DNA from: Halichondria panicea
Lineage: Eukaryota > Porifera > Demospongiae > Suberitida > Halichondriidae
DNA: 64,000 nt
NCBI RefSeq assembly: GCF_963675165.1
Contig: NC_087380.1
Location: forward strand, 4,710,571 to 4,774,570
Direction: 5' to 3'
Position numbers and translations under genes: made by a program
The notes under the pieces: model-generated
Databases searched by the model: none
The model's input: only the letters and a program-made list of their open reading frames with translations
Told to the model about the DNA's origin: nothing
Part shown: in pieces, positions 1 to 11,100 of the stretch
How positions within the stretch are numbered: position 1 is the stretch's first letter
Layout of the letters: the number at the start of each line of letters is the position of its first letter

Positions 1-958
1 TGTATATACCATTTTCAAACACACACACACACACACACTGATATCTTTTTATTTTGACTAATGCCTGGAGATAATTCTAGGAATTACATTCCCAATGAAG
101 AATGAAGACACACGTTTTATATAAAAATATAAATAAAAAATATATATATATAATTATATATAATTATAATTAAAAATTTTGCCGAATGACCAAAATACCA
201 AAAAAAAAAATTTTTAGTGGTACAAAAGCGTGGGCATAATTATATAGTTTATGGCTTCTCTCAACCAGCTACCAATAACCACAAGGTTAGAAGAAACACG
301 GCACCCCAGTCCTACACAGTGTCCACATGATAAAGAGCATCACAACAATAAATAGCTAACACAAAGGAATCATGTGATCCCAAAAAGCACATGGACTTAA
401 AAAATGGCGAAGAAAGCAACCGTGCAGTAAGCAAACGTACATATCACTAGCATTCTAAAGTGTATACTTGAAGCCTAAACAGCATAGATCTACTTAGTGA
501 TTGTATAAACTATTCCTACAATAAAGCCTACAATTCTAAGCCTCTGTAACTATAACATTATTATTATTATTATTATTATTTTTTTTTTTTGTTCTTTTAC
601 TTTTTTAGTAACAATACACATCAATGATGTGCTAGTAACATGTGACTGTTGTTTAAAATATGCAACGTGGGGAGAGTTGGCGCGCCTCCAAAGATTTTTA
701 ACCCACCGTTTCCGATTCTCAAGGTCGGAAGTCTAGCTACCCCCGGTTGCTATTCCAATGTGCTGTTTAGCAATAATACAAACATTTCTTCCTAGGACAC
801 AGCATAAGACAATTTGTTGGACTATTACATTTAACAATATACATATGTGTGTTTGCTGTGAGCTGGAAAAGGGTTATCTTCCTGTTTGAGAAATTTGAAT
901 TTTTGAAGTTATTATATGAGTCAGCAGGGTTTCAGTGGACGGCCAAATTAATTTTTTT
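1..958. other. AT-rich sequence without a recognisable gene
   Basis: I see no coding potential here. The stretch holds a (CA)n run at about 20-39, an (AT)n-rich tract at about 135-180 and an (ATT)n tract ending in poly-T at about 549-590. Confidence 0.6.
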
Positions 959-959
959 A

Positions 960-1610
960 TTTCAATATCCCAAATACACACGGCGTGCACACCCCCCTCC
1001 ACTCCACACACACACACACACACACACACACGGCGTGCACACCACACACTCACACACACAAAAACGGCGTGCACACCCCCCTCCACTCCACACACACACA
1101 CACCACACACACACACACACAAACACGGTGTGCACACCACACACACACTCACACACACAAAAACGGCGTGCACACCACACACACACACACGGCGTGCACA
1201 CCCCCCACACACACACATACACACAAACACGGCACACACACACACACACACACAAAAACGGCGTGCACACCACACACACACACACGGCATGCACACCCTC
1301 CCACACACAACACGGCGTGCACACCACACACACACACAAAAACGGCGTGCACACCACACACACGGCGTGCACACCCTACCACACACAAACACCTACACAA
1401 ACACCTACACACGCAAGCCACCCCCACACACACACACACAAACACGGCGTGCACACCACACACACGGCGTGCACACCACCCCCACACACACAAACACGGC
1501 ACACACACACACACACACACACCCTTTCACCCACCCACACACACACACACACACCCACCCACACACACACACACAAACACAAACATCTATTGACTAATGG
1601 AAAATTCATA
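960..1610. repeat. CA-rich minisatellite with recurring GGCGTGCACACC block
   Basis: About 650 bp of (CA)n and (CACCC) tracts is punctuated by the 12-mer GGCGTGCACACC roughly a dozen times. It is often preceded by AAACAC or AAAAAC. Long open frames exist on both strands (Thr/His-rich forward, Cys/Val-rich reverse), but they only reflect the dinucleotide repeat and are not genes. The same block recurs at 6,320-6,500 beyond the far repeat of the Penelope-like element, so it appears to be part of that element's terminal structure. Confidence 0.8.
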
Positions 1611-2235
1611 CTGTCAGAACCAAGGCTACAAGCCACAAAACGCCTAAAGTAAGATCCAGATATGGGAATCACATGCGCCTAAACATAATCGTCATGGTAC
1701 TAAAAACTGGCTAAAAACTGCTAACAAAGAGACAGAACTAAAAGAATCCTCACAATGGAAAAGAAAGAAACTGACGTTGTCACGTGGGTTACATTTTGCT
1801 TATCTTAATTACATAACAATTTACATACAATAATTATAAGGTTGCACATAGAGTACCTCCTAAACAAAAATATTTGAAATAAGAAATTTAGCTTGCTTTT
1901 CAACTGCATGTTTTGTGGTGTTTAACCATAGAGTCTATGGTTTGACAGTCACACCCGGACTCCGCATGTATGGGAGTGGTCCCACCTTTCCTTGAGCTAT
2001 CCACAAGTCAGGAAATTAAAGGGACCGAAACTTGTGGACTGGCAATGACGGGTCTGGTGCTCCTCTGAAGACCGGAAAAACTATAATTGTTACTATAATT
2101 AATAAAACTGTCAATTGAATGTCCTTCATTAAAATCAAATGTGCATTCCGTTTGAGTCAATTTTATGCTTCAGCGGACGAGGTTCCATCCAACCCAGTTA
2201 GCCTTGTGCTTACTACCCCCTTTCCAAACACACAC
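1575..2235 (+). repeat. Left direct repeat flanking the Penelope-like element (candidate pLTR)
   Basis: This segment is nearly identical to 5,615-6,334, in the same orientation. Penelope-like elements commonly carry such pseudo-LTRs and often sit in partial tandem arrays, so I read the pair as pLTRs. Compared with the right copy, the left lacks about 28 bp near 1,623 and two short tandem duplications (12 bp near 1,815; 7 bp near 2,213). Confidence 0.7.
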
Positions 2236-2645
2236 GTACTTGATACGGGCCTGGCTTGCCAGGCGGGTGAGTTCTTTTCCTCGACAGTACCTTGGTACCA
2301 CTTGTTGTTGATCTCACGATCCTCCCAGCATGTGCTCGAAGGTCAGAGGTCTCTGTCGCGTATGTATTTGACTCAGCTGTAAAAAGTATAAATGACTAAG
2401 TAACCCCAAGAATCAGAAGGACATTCAATTCTATTGTTAAAATAATTGCATGCACAGTATTATTATAGTGCTATAATTAGAATAAATCCTAAAATTATAT
2501 AGTATCTGCATTCTGTCCCACCAGCAAATTCATAGGACAACAAATTAAGAAATACAACATAACAAAAAAACTGCTACGAAAACTGGAAAACACCATACAA
2601 CAACAGGAATCACAACAAACACACAAGACCATCTCCAAAAATCAA

Positions 2646-3089
2646 ATGCCCAAAATACCGACAGTTTTGAACGAAATAGAAAAACAAAAAATCGCTGACG
2701 AGTTCAATGCACAATACCAAAATCTATTCTTCACATTCTTGGACAAAATCATTACACGAAATACCATAGAACAAGAACTCACCAAACAGAGACTTACTAC
2801 CATAATCACACACACTGAGCAACAACTTTGCTCGTTTGATATCCCTTACAAGACTCTAATCTGCTTCCATACCTACTTCCTCGAACAATGTAACATAGAA
2901 GCACACGACTGCCTTCCAGAATACACAAAGAAAACAACACAGAAAATTATTGAAAATACCTCCACGACAATCACAAAAACAGGCAAAAAAAGAAAAACCC
3001 AGGAACCACAACCACACTCAACAAAACAAACAAAAATAGATCATCATTTTTTATGCCTAGGCCCACCACACACAAGATTCCCAACGTAA
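2646..3089 (+). CDS. N-terminal region of the Penelope-like polyprotein
   Basis: A 147-residue frame rich in Lys, Gln and Thr overlaps the start of the RT frame. It contains no motif I can name. It ends in a T-run (about 3,046-3,051) just where the RT frame opens at 3,053. A single-base slip in that run would join the two frames, so this is probably the true N-terminus of one polyprotein rather than a separate gene. Confidence 0.45.
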   Translation: MPKIPTVLNEIEKQKIADEFNAQYQNLFFTFLDKIITRNTIEQELTKQRLTTIITHTEQQLCSFDIPYKTLICFHTYFLEQCNIEAHDCLPEYTKKTTQKIIENTSTTITKTGKKRKTQEPQPHSTKQTKIDHHFLCLGPPHTRFPT

Positions 3090-4942
3090 CCGTCCATAAC
3101 CTCAGCTCACGATCTCTGAACACTGAACAACTAACACTACTCACTAAAGGACTCTCCTTCGCACCAACCCCTAACATTGATAATACTGTACAATATCCCC
3201 AACTACTACGTCAATACAATGAGTTTGCAAGATCACTCAGACCAATCTACACACACGCAGTTACAAAACCGAACATAACACCGACTAAAAAAGAACAACC
3301 TGAACAATCCCTTACAGATAGACCATATATCTACAGACAAATGAAATTTTTACCGAAATCGAATCATATAACATACACTCAAGTATATTCACGAATGTCC
3401 ACATTAGAAGCGTACATTGACCAAACAAAAACAGAATTGGACGAAAAACTACCACTCATATTTAACCAAACAACATCCAATCTGAACAAACATACAAGAT
3501 ATGCCCTCACCAAACTAAAAAAACAAAGAACAGAAATCACCGTAAAACCAGCAGACAAAAATCTTGGCATAGTTATACTTGACACTGACGACTACATACA
3601 ACAATGCTCTCTTGTACTCTGTGACCAAAGTACGTACAGATTAACACTACAACACCCAACTGAAGATATACAACATCAACTACAGGAAACGACCAGAAAA
3701 TTTTCAACACAACTAAACGCAATACACAAAAACCTCAAAAAATGCTTACTACCCAACCCCAAAAATACACAACCTCCCAAGTTCTACGGAATACCCAAAA
3801 TACACAAAAAATTTACGAAACTACCCCCAGTACGACCAATAATTTCCCATTCTAATTCCATGCTCTCCCCTTCTGCCCACTTCATTGATCACGTACTACA
3901 ACCACTCGCACGCTCTTACACAGATTACCTACAAAACTCTACACATCTACTAAAATCCCTACAAGACTTACATGTACCTGACGATGCAATACTAGTATCA
4001 ATAGACGTTGACAGTCTCTACCCCTCTATTCCACAAACAGAATGCCTCGATATTATTTATAACCAAATGCATGAGCGAAAACATTTACTTCTCTGTGACC
4101 CTAATCTCATCATACATCTGCTACACACAAACGTTAACTACAATTATTTCGAATTTGGTACACTAACATTTCAACAAATTAACAGTACAGCAATGGGAGC
4201 CTCCTTCTCACCAACAATAGCAAATATCTTTCTCTCCATAACACTAAACAAATTTCTCGCAACACAACCATTAAAACCACTCCTACTTAAACGTTATATA
4301 GATGATATTTTCGTAATCTGGCCACATAGCTCTGAAGAACTAAACACCTTTCTCACAGCTCTCAACACCTTTCACTCGTCACTGCATTTCACCTCCAGTT
4401 ACTCTCAAACAGAAACCAATTTTTTGGACATCACTATTTTTAAGCACGACACCTTTCCCTACACCAACACACTCGACACGAAAACATACCAAAAACCAAA
4501 AAACTTATATCAATACGTACATTACAACTCAGCCCATTCACGCAAATTATACAAAGGTATTATTCAAGGAGAATGCATCAGATATGTACGTACAAACAGC
4601 CTGACAAACAGCCTGACTAGTAACTACTATGCAACAATCACACTATTTGAACAAAGACTATTACAACGAGGATACCCCAAACAACTTATCAACAAAACAA
4701 TGAAAACTATAACATATAAAGAGAGACAAAGATATCTATCACCAACACCACCCAAAAACTATGCGCGACGACCAATCCTAAAATGTTTACCTCCACCAGT
4801 ATTTAGTCTGTTAAAATCCACGATCTTACAAAACTACAAAACAATTTCTAAATACGTCTCACACCCAAGATTTATTACTTTAGGCCACAAAACTCTACGC
4901 AATGAATTAGTGCGAGCACGAATCAACCCCACAGACGAGTAA
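3053..4942 (+). CDS. Penelope-like reverse transcriptase
   Basis: This 629-residue frame contains the Penelope-type RT blocks in order. They include KPADKNLGIVI (about residue 165), FYGIPKIHK and PPVRPIIS (about 245), a DVDSLYPSIP block (about 320), MGASFSPTIANIF (about 377) and the catalytic YIDDIF (about 410). A thumb-like segment follows, with TKTYQKPKNLYQYVHYNSAH. The frame ends in TAA at 4,940. Beyond the stop the same frame continues without interruption into the GIY-YIG domain, so the stop looks like a nonsense mutation or a programmed stop. The alternative start at 2,646 would need a frameshift. Confidence 0.85.
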   Translation: MPRPTTHKIPNVTVHNLSSRSLNTEQLTLLTKGLSFAPTPNIDNTVQYPQLLRQYNEFARSLRPIYTHAVTKPNITPTKKEQPEQSLTDRPYIYRQMKFLPKSNHITYTQVYSRMSTLEAYIDQTKTELDEKLPLIFNQTTSNLNKHTRYALTKLKKQRTEITVKPADKNLGIVILDTDDYIQQCSLVLCDQSTYRLTLQHPTEDIQHQLQETTRKFSTQLNAIHKNLKKCLLPNPKNTQPPKFYGIPKIHKKFTKLPPVRPIISHSNSMLSPSAHFIDHVLQPLARSYTDYLQNSTHLLKSLQDLHVPDDAILVSIDVDSLYPSIPQTECLDIIYNQMHERKHLLLCDPNLIIHLLHTNVNYNYFEFGTLTFQQINSTAMGASFSPTIANIFLSITLNKFLATQPLKPLLLKRYIDDIFVIWPHSSEELNTFLTALNTFHSSLHFTSSYSQTETNFLDITIFKHDTFPYTNTLDTKTYQKPKNLYQYVHYNSAHSRKLYKGIIQGECIRYVRTNSLTNSLTSNYYATITLFEQRLLQRGYPKQLINKTMKTITYKERQRYLSPTPPKNYARRPILKCLPPPVFSLLKSTILQNYKTISKYVSHPRFITLGHKTLRNELVRARINPTDE

Positions 4943-5440
4943 ATTATAGATATTATTCTTATACTAGGTAATGAAGGACCTTGTCAACCACACACGACTG
5001 CTGGTATGATGCCTAACCTCGTCAATGCTAAAACAACAATCCAAACATGCAAGCATCAGAGATGTGTAACCTGCAAACACTACAACACGGGTAATTCATT
5101 TAAAAGCACATCGACAGGTCGCCAATACACCATTAGAAATTCATTCACCTGTAACTCAAACAACATTATCTACCTAATAACCTGCACTAAATGTAAGAAG
5201 CAATATGTAGGATACACCCAGACAAGACTCAAGGACAGAATAAACCGACACAGAAGGAATATTAATAATAACAAAACAATCTACGTATGCATACATTTCA
5301 ATTTCCCGGACCACAAAACCTCGAACTTATCAGTACAAGTAATAGACACAGCAACTACTTTACATGAACTGAAACAATTAGAAGACTTTTGGATTCACAA
5401 TTTAGAGACTTATGTCCCAAAAGGACTTAATGTTAGCTGA
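4943..5440 (+). CDS. GIY-YIG endonuclease domain of the Penelope-like element
   Basis: The first Met is at 5,006, but the frame is open from the RT stop and is in phase with the RT. A zinc-type Cys cluster (CKHQRCVTCKHY and a later CTKC) surrounds IIYLITCTKCKKQYVGYT, which is the GIY-YIG core. It is followed by LKDRINRHRRNI (the catalytic Arg region) and a C-terminal LEDFWIHNLETYVPKGLN with the expected Glu. In this family the domain nicks target DNA to prime reverse transcription. Confidence 0.8.
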   Translation: MIDIILILGNEGPCQPHTTAGMMPNLVNAKTTIQTCKHQRCVTCKHYNTGNSFKSTSTGRQYTIRNSFTCNSNNIIYLITCTKCKKQYVGYTQTRLKDRINRHRRNINNNKTIYVCIHFNFPDHKTSNLSVQVIDTATTLHELKQLEDFWIHNLETYVPKGLNVS

Positions 5441-5468
5441 AATCTGATAAGGTACTAACGTAACTTAG

Positions 5469-5502
5469 AGGTGGGTCCCCCACGAATGTGGGGGACCCAC
5501 CT
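5469..5502. repeat. Perfect hairpin downstream of the GIY-YIG frame
   Basis: Two 15-bp arms (AGGTGGGTCCCCCAC and its complement) flank a 4-nt GAAT loop. It lies 28 bp after the stop codon. A related CCCGCATTCGTGGGGG motif follows at about 5,515. It could be a 3' RNA structure of the retroelement or a tiny foldback insertion. Confidence 0.6.
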
Positions 5503-5532
5503 ATACAGGGTCTCCCGCATTCGTGGGGGTTT

Positions 5533-5539
<7 letters not shown>

Positions 5540-5585
<46 letters not shown>

Positions 5586-5615
5586 ACCCACCCACCCACC
5601 CACACACACACACAC
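5540..5615. repeat. (CA)n / CACCC microsatellite
   Basis: A simple repeat joins the Penelope-like body to its right direct repeat. It matches the CA tract at the inner edge of the left minisatellite. Confidence 0.8.
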
Positions 5616-6334
5616 AAACACAAACATCTATTGACTAATGGAAAATTCATACTGTCAGAACCAAGGTTAGATCTTATACTGATTGTACATGTAGCTACAA
5701 GCCACAAAACGCCTAAAGTAAGATGATACACCCAGATATGGGAATCACATGCGCCTAAACATAATCGTCATGGTGCTAAAAACTGGCTAAAAACTGCTAA
5801 CAAAGAGACAGAACTAAAAGAATCCTCACAATGGAAAAGAAAGAAACTGACGTTGTCACGTGGGTTACATTTTGCTTATCTTAATTACATAACAATTTAC
5901 ATAACAATTTACATACAATAATTATAAGGTTGCACATAGAGTACCTCCTAAACAAAAATATTTGAAATAAGAAATTTAGCTTGCTTTTCAACTGCATGTT
6001 TTGTGGTGTTTAACCATAGAGTCTATGGTTTGACAGTCACACCCGGACTCCGCATGTATGGGAGTGGTCCCGCCTTTCCTTGAGCTATCCACAAGTCAGG
6101 AAATTAAAGGGACCGAAACTTGTGGACTGGCAATGACGGGTCTGGTGCTCCTCTGAAGACCGGAAAAACTATAATTGTTACTATAATTAATAAAACTGTC
6201 AATTGAATGTCCTTCATTAAAATCAAATGTGCATTCCGTTTGAGTCAATTTTATGCTTCAGCGGACGAGGTTCCATCCAACCCAGTTAGCCTTGTGCTTA
6301 CTACCCCCTACCCCCTTTCCAAACACACACACAC
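5615..6334 (+). repeat. Right direct repeat of the Penelope-like element (candidate pLTR)
   Basis: This is the sister of 1,575-2,235. It contains a 12-bp tandem duplication (unit ACATAACAATTT, about 5,885-5,910) and a 7-bp duplication (TACCCCC, about 6,302-6,315) that the left copy lacks. It runs into a CA/GGCGTGCACACC minisatellite at 6,320-6,500. Confidence 0.7.
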
Positions 6335-6500
6335 CCCCACACACCCCCACACACACACAAACACGGCGTGCACACCACACACACACACACGGCCCTCTAC
6401 ACACACACACCCCCAACACACACGCACACAAACACGGCGTGCACACCACGCACACGCATCCCACCACACACACACACACAAACACGGCGTGCACACCACA
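6320..6500. repeat. CA minisatellite with GGCGTGCACACC blocks (right side)
   Basis: Three GGCGTGCACACC blocks lie in CA-rich sequence, matching the array at 960-1,610. Open frames across it are low-complexity artefacts. Confidence 0.7.
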
Positions 6501-6773
6501 ATTACAAATTAAATCAACTGGTGCCTTCTTTATCCGACCTGATCTCGAGGAAAGCTTAAATCAACGTTGTGAATCAACATTGTGATTCGACCACTCATTG
6601 TAATAACACTGTAATTGTACTACTATAATAGATAATAATTATTATATTGCTGTGCATATTCGCATATTCTCACTTAACACATCCTCTTGTTAAACAGTTC
6701 TTCGAATTTGACACCTGCAGATGATTTAGCAATTGCTGTGGCTGCACACATCACCTTCTTTGCAGGAACAGTT

Positions 6774-8130
6774 GTGACAGGGCCTAGGAAAACACCCCTT
6801 AACGCGGGTATACCCGAGTTTATTTTTATTGTTGAATCGGATAAAGCGTTCTCTAAGCTCCTAGCTATTTTCTATCCGGAGATATGTTCGAGGGAACGCT
6901 ACGAAGGTATTGCAACGCCCTCTTGAGTAAAACGCTCAAAAGTCATGAATAATTGAAGTTCAATTATTGCCTTCCGGGCACTTCCATATACTCATAAAGC
7001 TTTGTAAAAGATGTTCTGGAGAAGACAAGTTAGTTAGATGAAGGCTAGGCGTTCTAGGACTCTCTAGCTAGCTAGTATAGCTATGTAGCTGGATTGCTTG
7101 GCACCTAGGAAGGATCTTCGAAGAAATAAAGAGGCAAAGACTGCCGTCGCTCTAATGGTAAGCTCTCATGTCTTGTTATAAGCTTGTACTTATTATCTGT
7201 GTAATGTATCAGTCTTATAAAAGATCCCTCACTTGTATGGAGCCTACAGAAAGTGTCTCTGTCCTTCATACAGCTTAAAGGAAGCCTAAGTGATCTATTA
7301 TAGGTAGTCTTTCACTTAGTATTCGTCCGTATCGATCTAAGGCTTGATCCAACTTATTAGTAGCCTTATAAGAAGCTTTCCTCCTTTAATTTAGTACTGG
7401 TATCACTGCCATTGTGCTTAGTAGTAACAGGCCTGATGGGATGGGTGATCACATCATGGAGGGCCCAGGAAACTGCGTGGAATTGTCGTATAACATTTAT
7501 ATTGATGGTTCCCCCAGGTGGTGGTAAGTGTCAGAGGCCTAAGAAACGCTTGTCTATTGGCTAGAATGTAAGTGACATTGATATTGTGTCTATCTTAACT
7601 TACTACTTATCTGTAGGTTGTTATGGAGTGTTTATGAGGATAAGTGGCACGGGATACGTACATCTAAAGAAACAAGAGTGGATCTACGCCAAGCTAGCTA
7701 GCTAGATAGCTGCTCTTTCTAATCTATTTCTGTTGCTAAATTATGTTTGTTAAGAAGTGGAGCTATAATATACCTGGCTCCTCTTGATGATTGTAAGTAC
7801 TGGGCTGATGAAATAGTCCTTACAAGTTGTCCTCTTTTATTTGTTAAAAATAATTAACAATAATAGGGAAATTCCCAGGGAATTTCCCCTCACGTAGACA
7901 GTAAATTTCATTATAAAAAATGAACGTTCGGTGAGTTTCTTCAACGTCCGCGCTTGACCTGTTTAAAGCTTTGTAGAGACCCAAATTTTTACAGGTAGGT
8001 AGAGGAAGGGTTGAAGTTAGCACCTGTGAAAAAAAAAATTTTTTGCCCATGTTTTTCATTTCTACTAAATTGGCTTATAGCTTAATTTAATTAGTGCCGC
8101 GTTAAGGGGGGTTTTCCTAGGCCCTGTCAC
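6774..8130. mobile_element. 1.36-kb non-autonomous DNA transposon (family A) with 34-bp TIRs
   Basis: The ends GTGACAGGGCCTAGGAAAAC... (6,774) and its complement (ending 8,130) form a 34-bp terminal inverted repeat with one mismatch. Both ends are flanked directly by AGTT (6,770-6,773 and 8,131-8,134), a 4-bp target duplication. The interior has no convincing transposase frame. Related internal sequence recurs at 24,975-25,640 and 63,040-63,560, so this is a multi-copy family. The superfamily is unassigned. Confidence 0.8.
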
Positions 8131-8134
8131 AGTT

Positions 8135-11100
8135 AGGCTTTGTCGAAAATAAAATCCACCTTGCAAGCTTAGCATCACACCACAAAGCCTAAAGTAAACG
8201 CTCTCTTCGACCACCCACCGGGTAAACCTAACTGAAAAGTAGTGGTGCCAGGCACATCACTGGCACCATTGAGATTTTTACATGATAGGTGTAAGTAGCA
8301 CAGATTTGTTACAGATTGACACAGCATCTTCCATCAGCACTGTTCTCAATCACAGTAGTTCTTGAAAAAATACGACTTAGTCGGCTTGTTTTTCAAGTAC
8401 TGTTTGAAGCCGCCATGCGTGTTGTATTGTGAGTCAAACTGCGCAGACACTAGATCACGCACTTTGAAAAATGTCTCTAAATAAAACCATGCATCCACAA
8501 TTACAACTCATACTCTGCCTGTTGCAAGGATTCTGTAGTAACATGATGGCAAGAGTGTTTAACAAGCACCAGTATCTTTGAGACAATGAGAACAACGAGA
8601 GATCCGCAACAACAAAACAATAATACTTCAAAGGTAAGCTTACTTCAGGCACCATTTACTATTTATGATACAGCAGGCCTAGGATCAAGATAATTGAAGT
8701 GTGCTTGCATTTGGCAGATTACTGAAAGACGTAATTATTGCCAATGTTTGGGGAGCGTATAAAAGCTCAAGAAGAGGAACTAGTTGAGGCTTGCATGATG
8801 CAGGTTATAAGTTATAAATAATATTTATAGCCACCAGGATTTTGGGAAGGGCAGGGCTCAAATCCATTGAGCAGGGCCAGAGCAGGCGCTGAATAGCTTG
8901 GAATTTTACCTAAAAAAAAGGTCATTACTTTTCATCAGCAGTAAGCACATCAGCAGTAAGCATGCGCAGTAGATGACCCTGCCAGTAACTACGCGTGCAG
9001 TGCAGAATAGATTGACAGATCAAGACACAAAAGGGGGGGGGCTCTAGCCCCGTCAGTCCTATGCCACTGCTTACTATTGATGCGTCATACAAGCGCCTGA
9101 ACCTAGGATCGATGTTGTTGAATCAATCGAAAACCAAGCTGGTCAGCAAGAAAACACGGACAAGTGTAGACAACACGTAGACTGAGTTTCTTTCCAAAGA
9201 AATACCACTGCATTGAGAGCACCTTCGCCCCAATGTTCAAGTCACTTCGTGTACTCTTGCACGGCGATTATTATTGCACGATTATTGCACGATTATTATT
9301 GATAAAAGGACCGATGTCATTGTTTAAATGTTTAAACGAGCATGTTGGCTTTATAATCCGGAATTCTGAGTATAAAGCCCAGGATGCGTCCTTTGACCCC
9401 GGAATTTTCTTTCAGCTCTTATTCTCTTGCACTCAGAAGCCCATGTTAAACACTGAAGGGGGGGAATACATTCCAGGTATGACAAAAAAATAAGGCAGGT
9501 AGCTAAAAGGACATGTACAATGGAAGTAAATTGTACTACCTACCGGAATATGTAGTACAAGTGAACGACTAGTGACTGCACTAGTGAAGAAGTGCTGAAG
9601 ACATTTAAATATGTGGACCATTCAGCAGAGATCCAACGAGCTTCATCGTACAGTGAGATTGAGCAATGATCTGACGAACGATGGTGCAGTAAGTATGTAA
9701 TAGTTATTACATGGCAATAATTACACAACTTGACAACCCTGATGGTAGTACTTGTGGTAGTACAGATTTTGTTTGATATAATAATGACAAATCCAATGAC
9801 GTAGTCGCAATACCTAGTTGCTCACTGTAGCTGACCTGGAGCTAAACAAAAAGCTAGCTAAATGCTCATTCTCATTTTCAAAAAGTACTTGATCCAACGT
9901 TGAAAAATCATAATTTGCGACATCCGCATTTTTATATATATCCTCAAGTTTGATGTTAGTAAACATAATACATGTAAACATAAGGTACTCACCTGAAAAT
10001 GTTCAACGACGTACAGTAGTACAAGTGGATTTTTGTACTTTACCTAATGGGGATTTATAAACAAGGTCTTTCCTTGAGCCGCTACATTCTTGGTCCCCCT
10101 GCAATCCGACGAGCTACTTCAACTATGTTGAGACACAATAATTAAGGCATGGGCATGTTGACAGAAGAACTACTTCTCGAGTAACGATGTTCGGTTCTGG
10201 ACACATTAATTTTGAGCAGCCAACAATTTTTCGTACTATTGTGGGTTAGAGATAACAAGTGTTACAACACTGTACATAATAAACTGACAGACAAGGAACG
10301 GTGGTATTATACGCGTTGGCTTGGCAATACGATAAAAGACTCAAAAAATATTTACCAATTAGGTGTTGCTTTTCACTTGGGTGCTGCCTTGGTCCACAGT
10401 GCCCTCCTTACTGTAACCATACATTATTATTATTATGGCATTTGAGAAACTCCATGCACCGACCAGGCACTGATAATGTAGTATTCTTCCTTCTCTCAGT
10501 AGTTCATTAAAAGGTATGATCTTTTTGTTTTGATTTACGAAAAGGCGGGCATGAGTGTAGCTGCTGAATTGGAAGCAAAGGCTTTCCAGCATTTCCATGG
10601 GGGACCTTGAAAAAGGTCACACACAGTCGTATTCCCCCCAAGTAAACAAGGGGTCTGCAGGGTCTGCAGGGGGGATAAATTGAGGGAGTGCAAAATTGCA
10701 TCCCCGGGCCTGGGCAGGGGAGTGTGAAGGAGATTCTGGGAGGCGGTTGGGCGGTTGGACGGAGTAATGTTTGGCACAATGAGAGGTTGCACAGGCATGT
10801 CATTCGGAGCTATCGGTAACTTGAGCGGGATTAGCACAGTTTCCAAGTCGCTGTGGAATGTGGAAGGGACACACACACACACACAGTTCAGACAGCGTCC
10901 CGTACGGCAGCACGTCATTCGAGTGTTTGACTTCGAAAAGCTCCTTGGTGAGTAGGCTTGATTAGTTAGTAAGCGTCCACTCAATAGCCTCCTTTTTCCG
11001 AAGCACTACTCGAGTATTACAAGGATAAATCAAGTCCTAAGGCATTCAGAGCAGCTACTGATAAACAGAGAAAGCTGATGGGAGACACTCGTACTCAGTG

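Larger units (their letters stand above)
2530..5440 (+). mobile_element. Penelope-like retroelement, nearly full length
   Basis: The coding body has, in order, a short N-terminal frame, a reverse transcriptase and a GIY-YIG endonuclease. It lies between direct repeats 1,575-2,235 and 5,615-6,334. The domain order RT then GIY-YIG is diagnostic of endonuclease-bearing Penelope-like elements. The element carries one frame change near 3,053 and one in-frame stop at 4,940-4,942, so it is probably no longer autonomous. I looked for a hammerhead ribozyme, which is known in some pLTRs, and could not recognise one. Confidence 0.85.

Noticed and set aside
849-1672. Several long open frames on both strands (His/Thr-rich and Cys/Val-rich)
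   Set aside because: They follow from CA/GT repeats, which lack stop codons in most frames. No real domain is present.
5440-6334. Hammerhead ribozyme in the Penelope-like repeats
   Set aside because: A CTGATAAG at 5,441 looked suggestive, but no CTGANGA core with a paired GAAA could be found.
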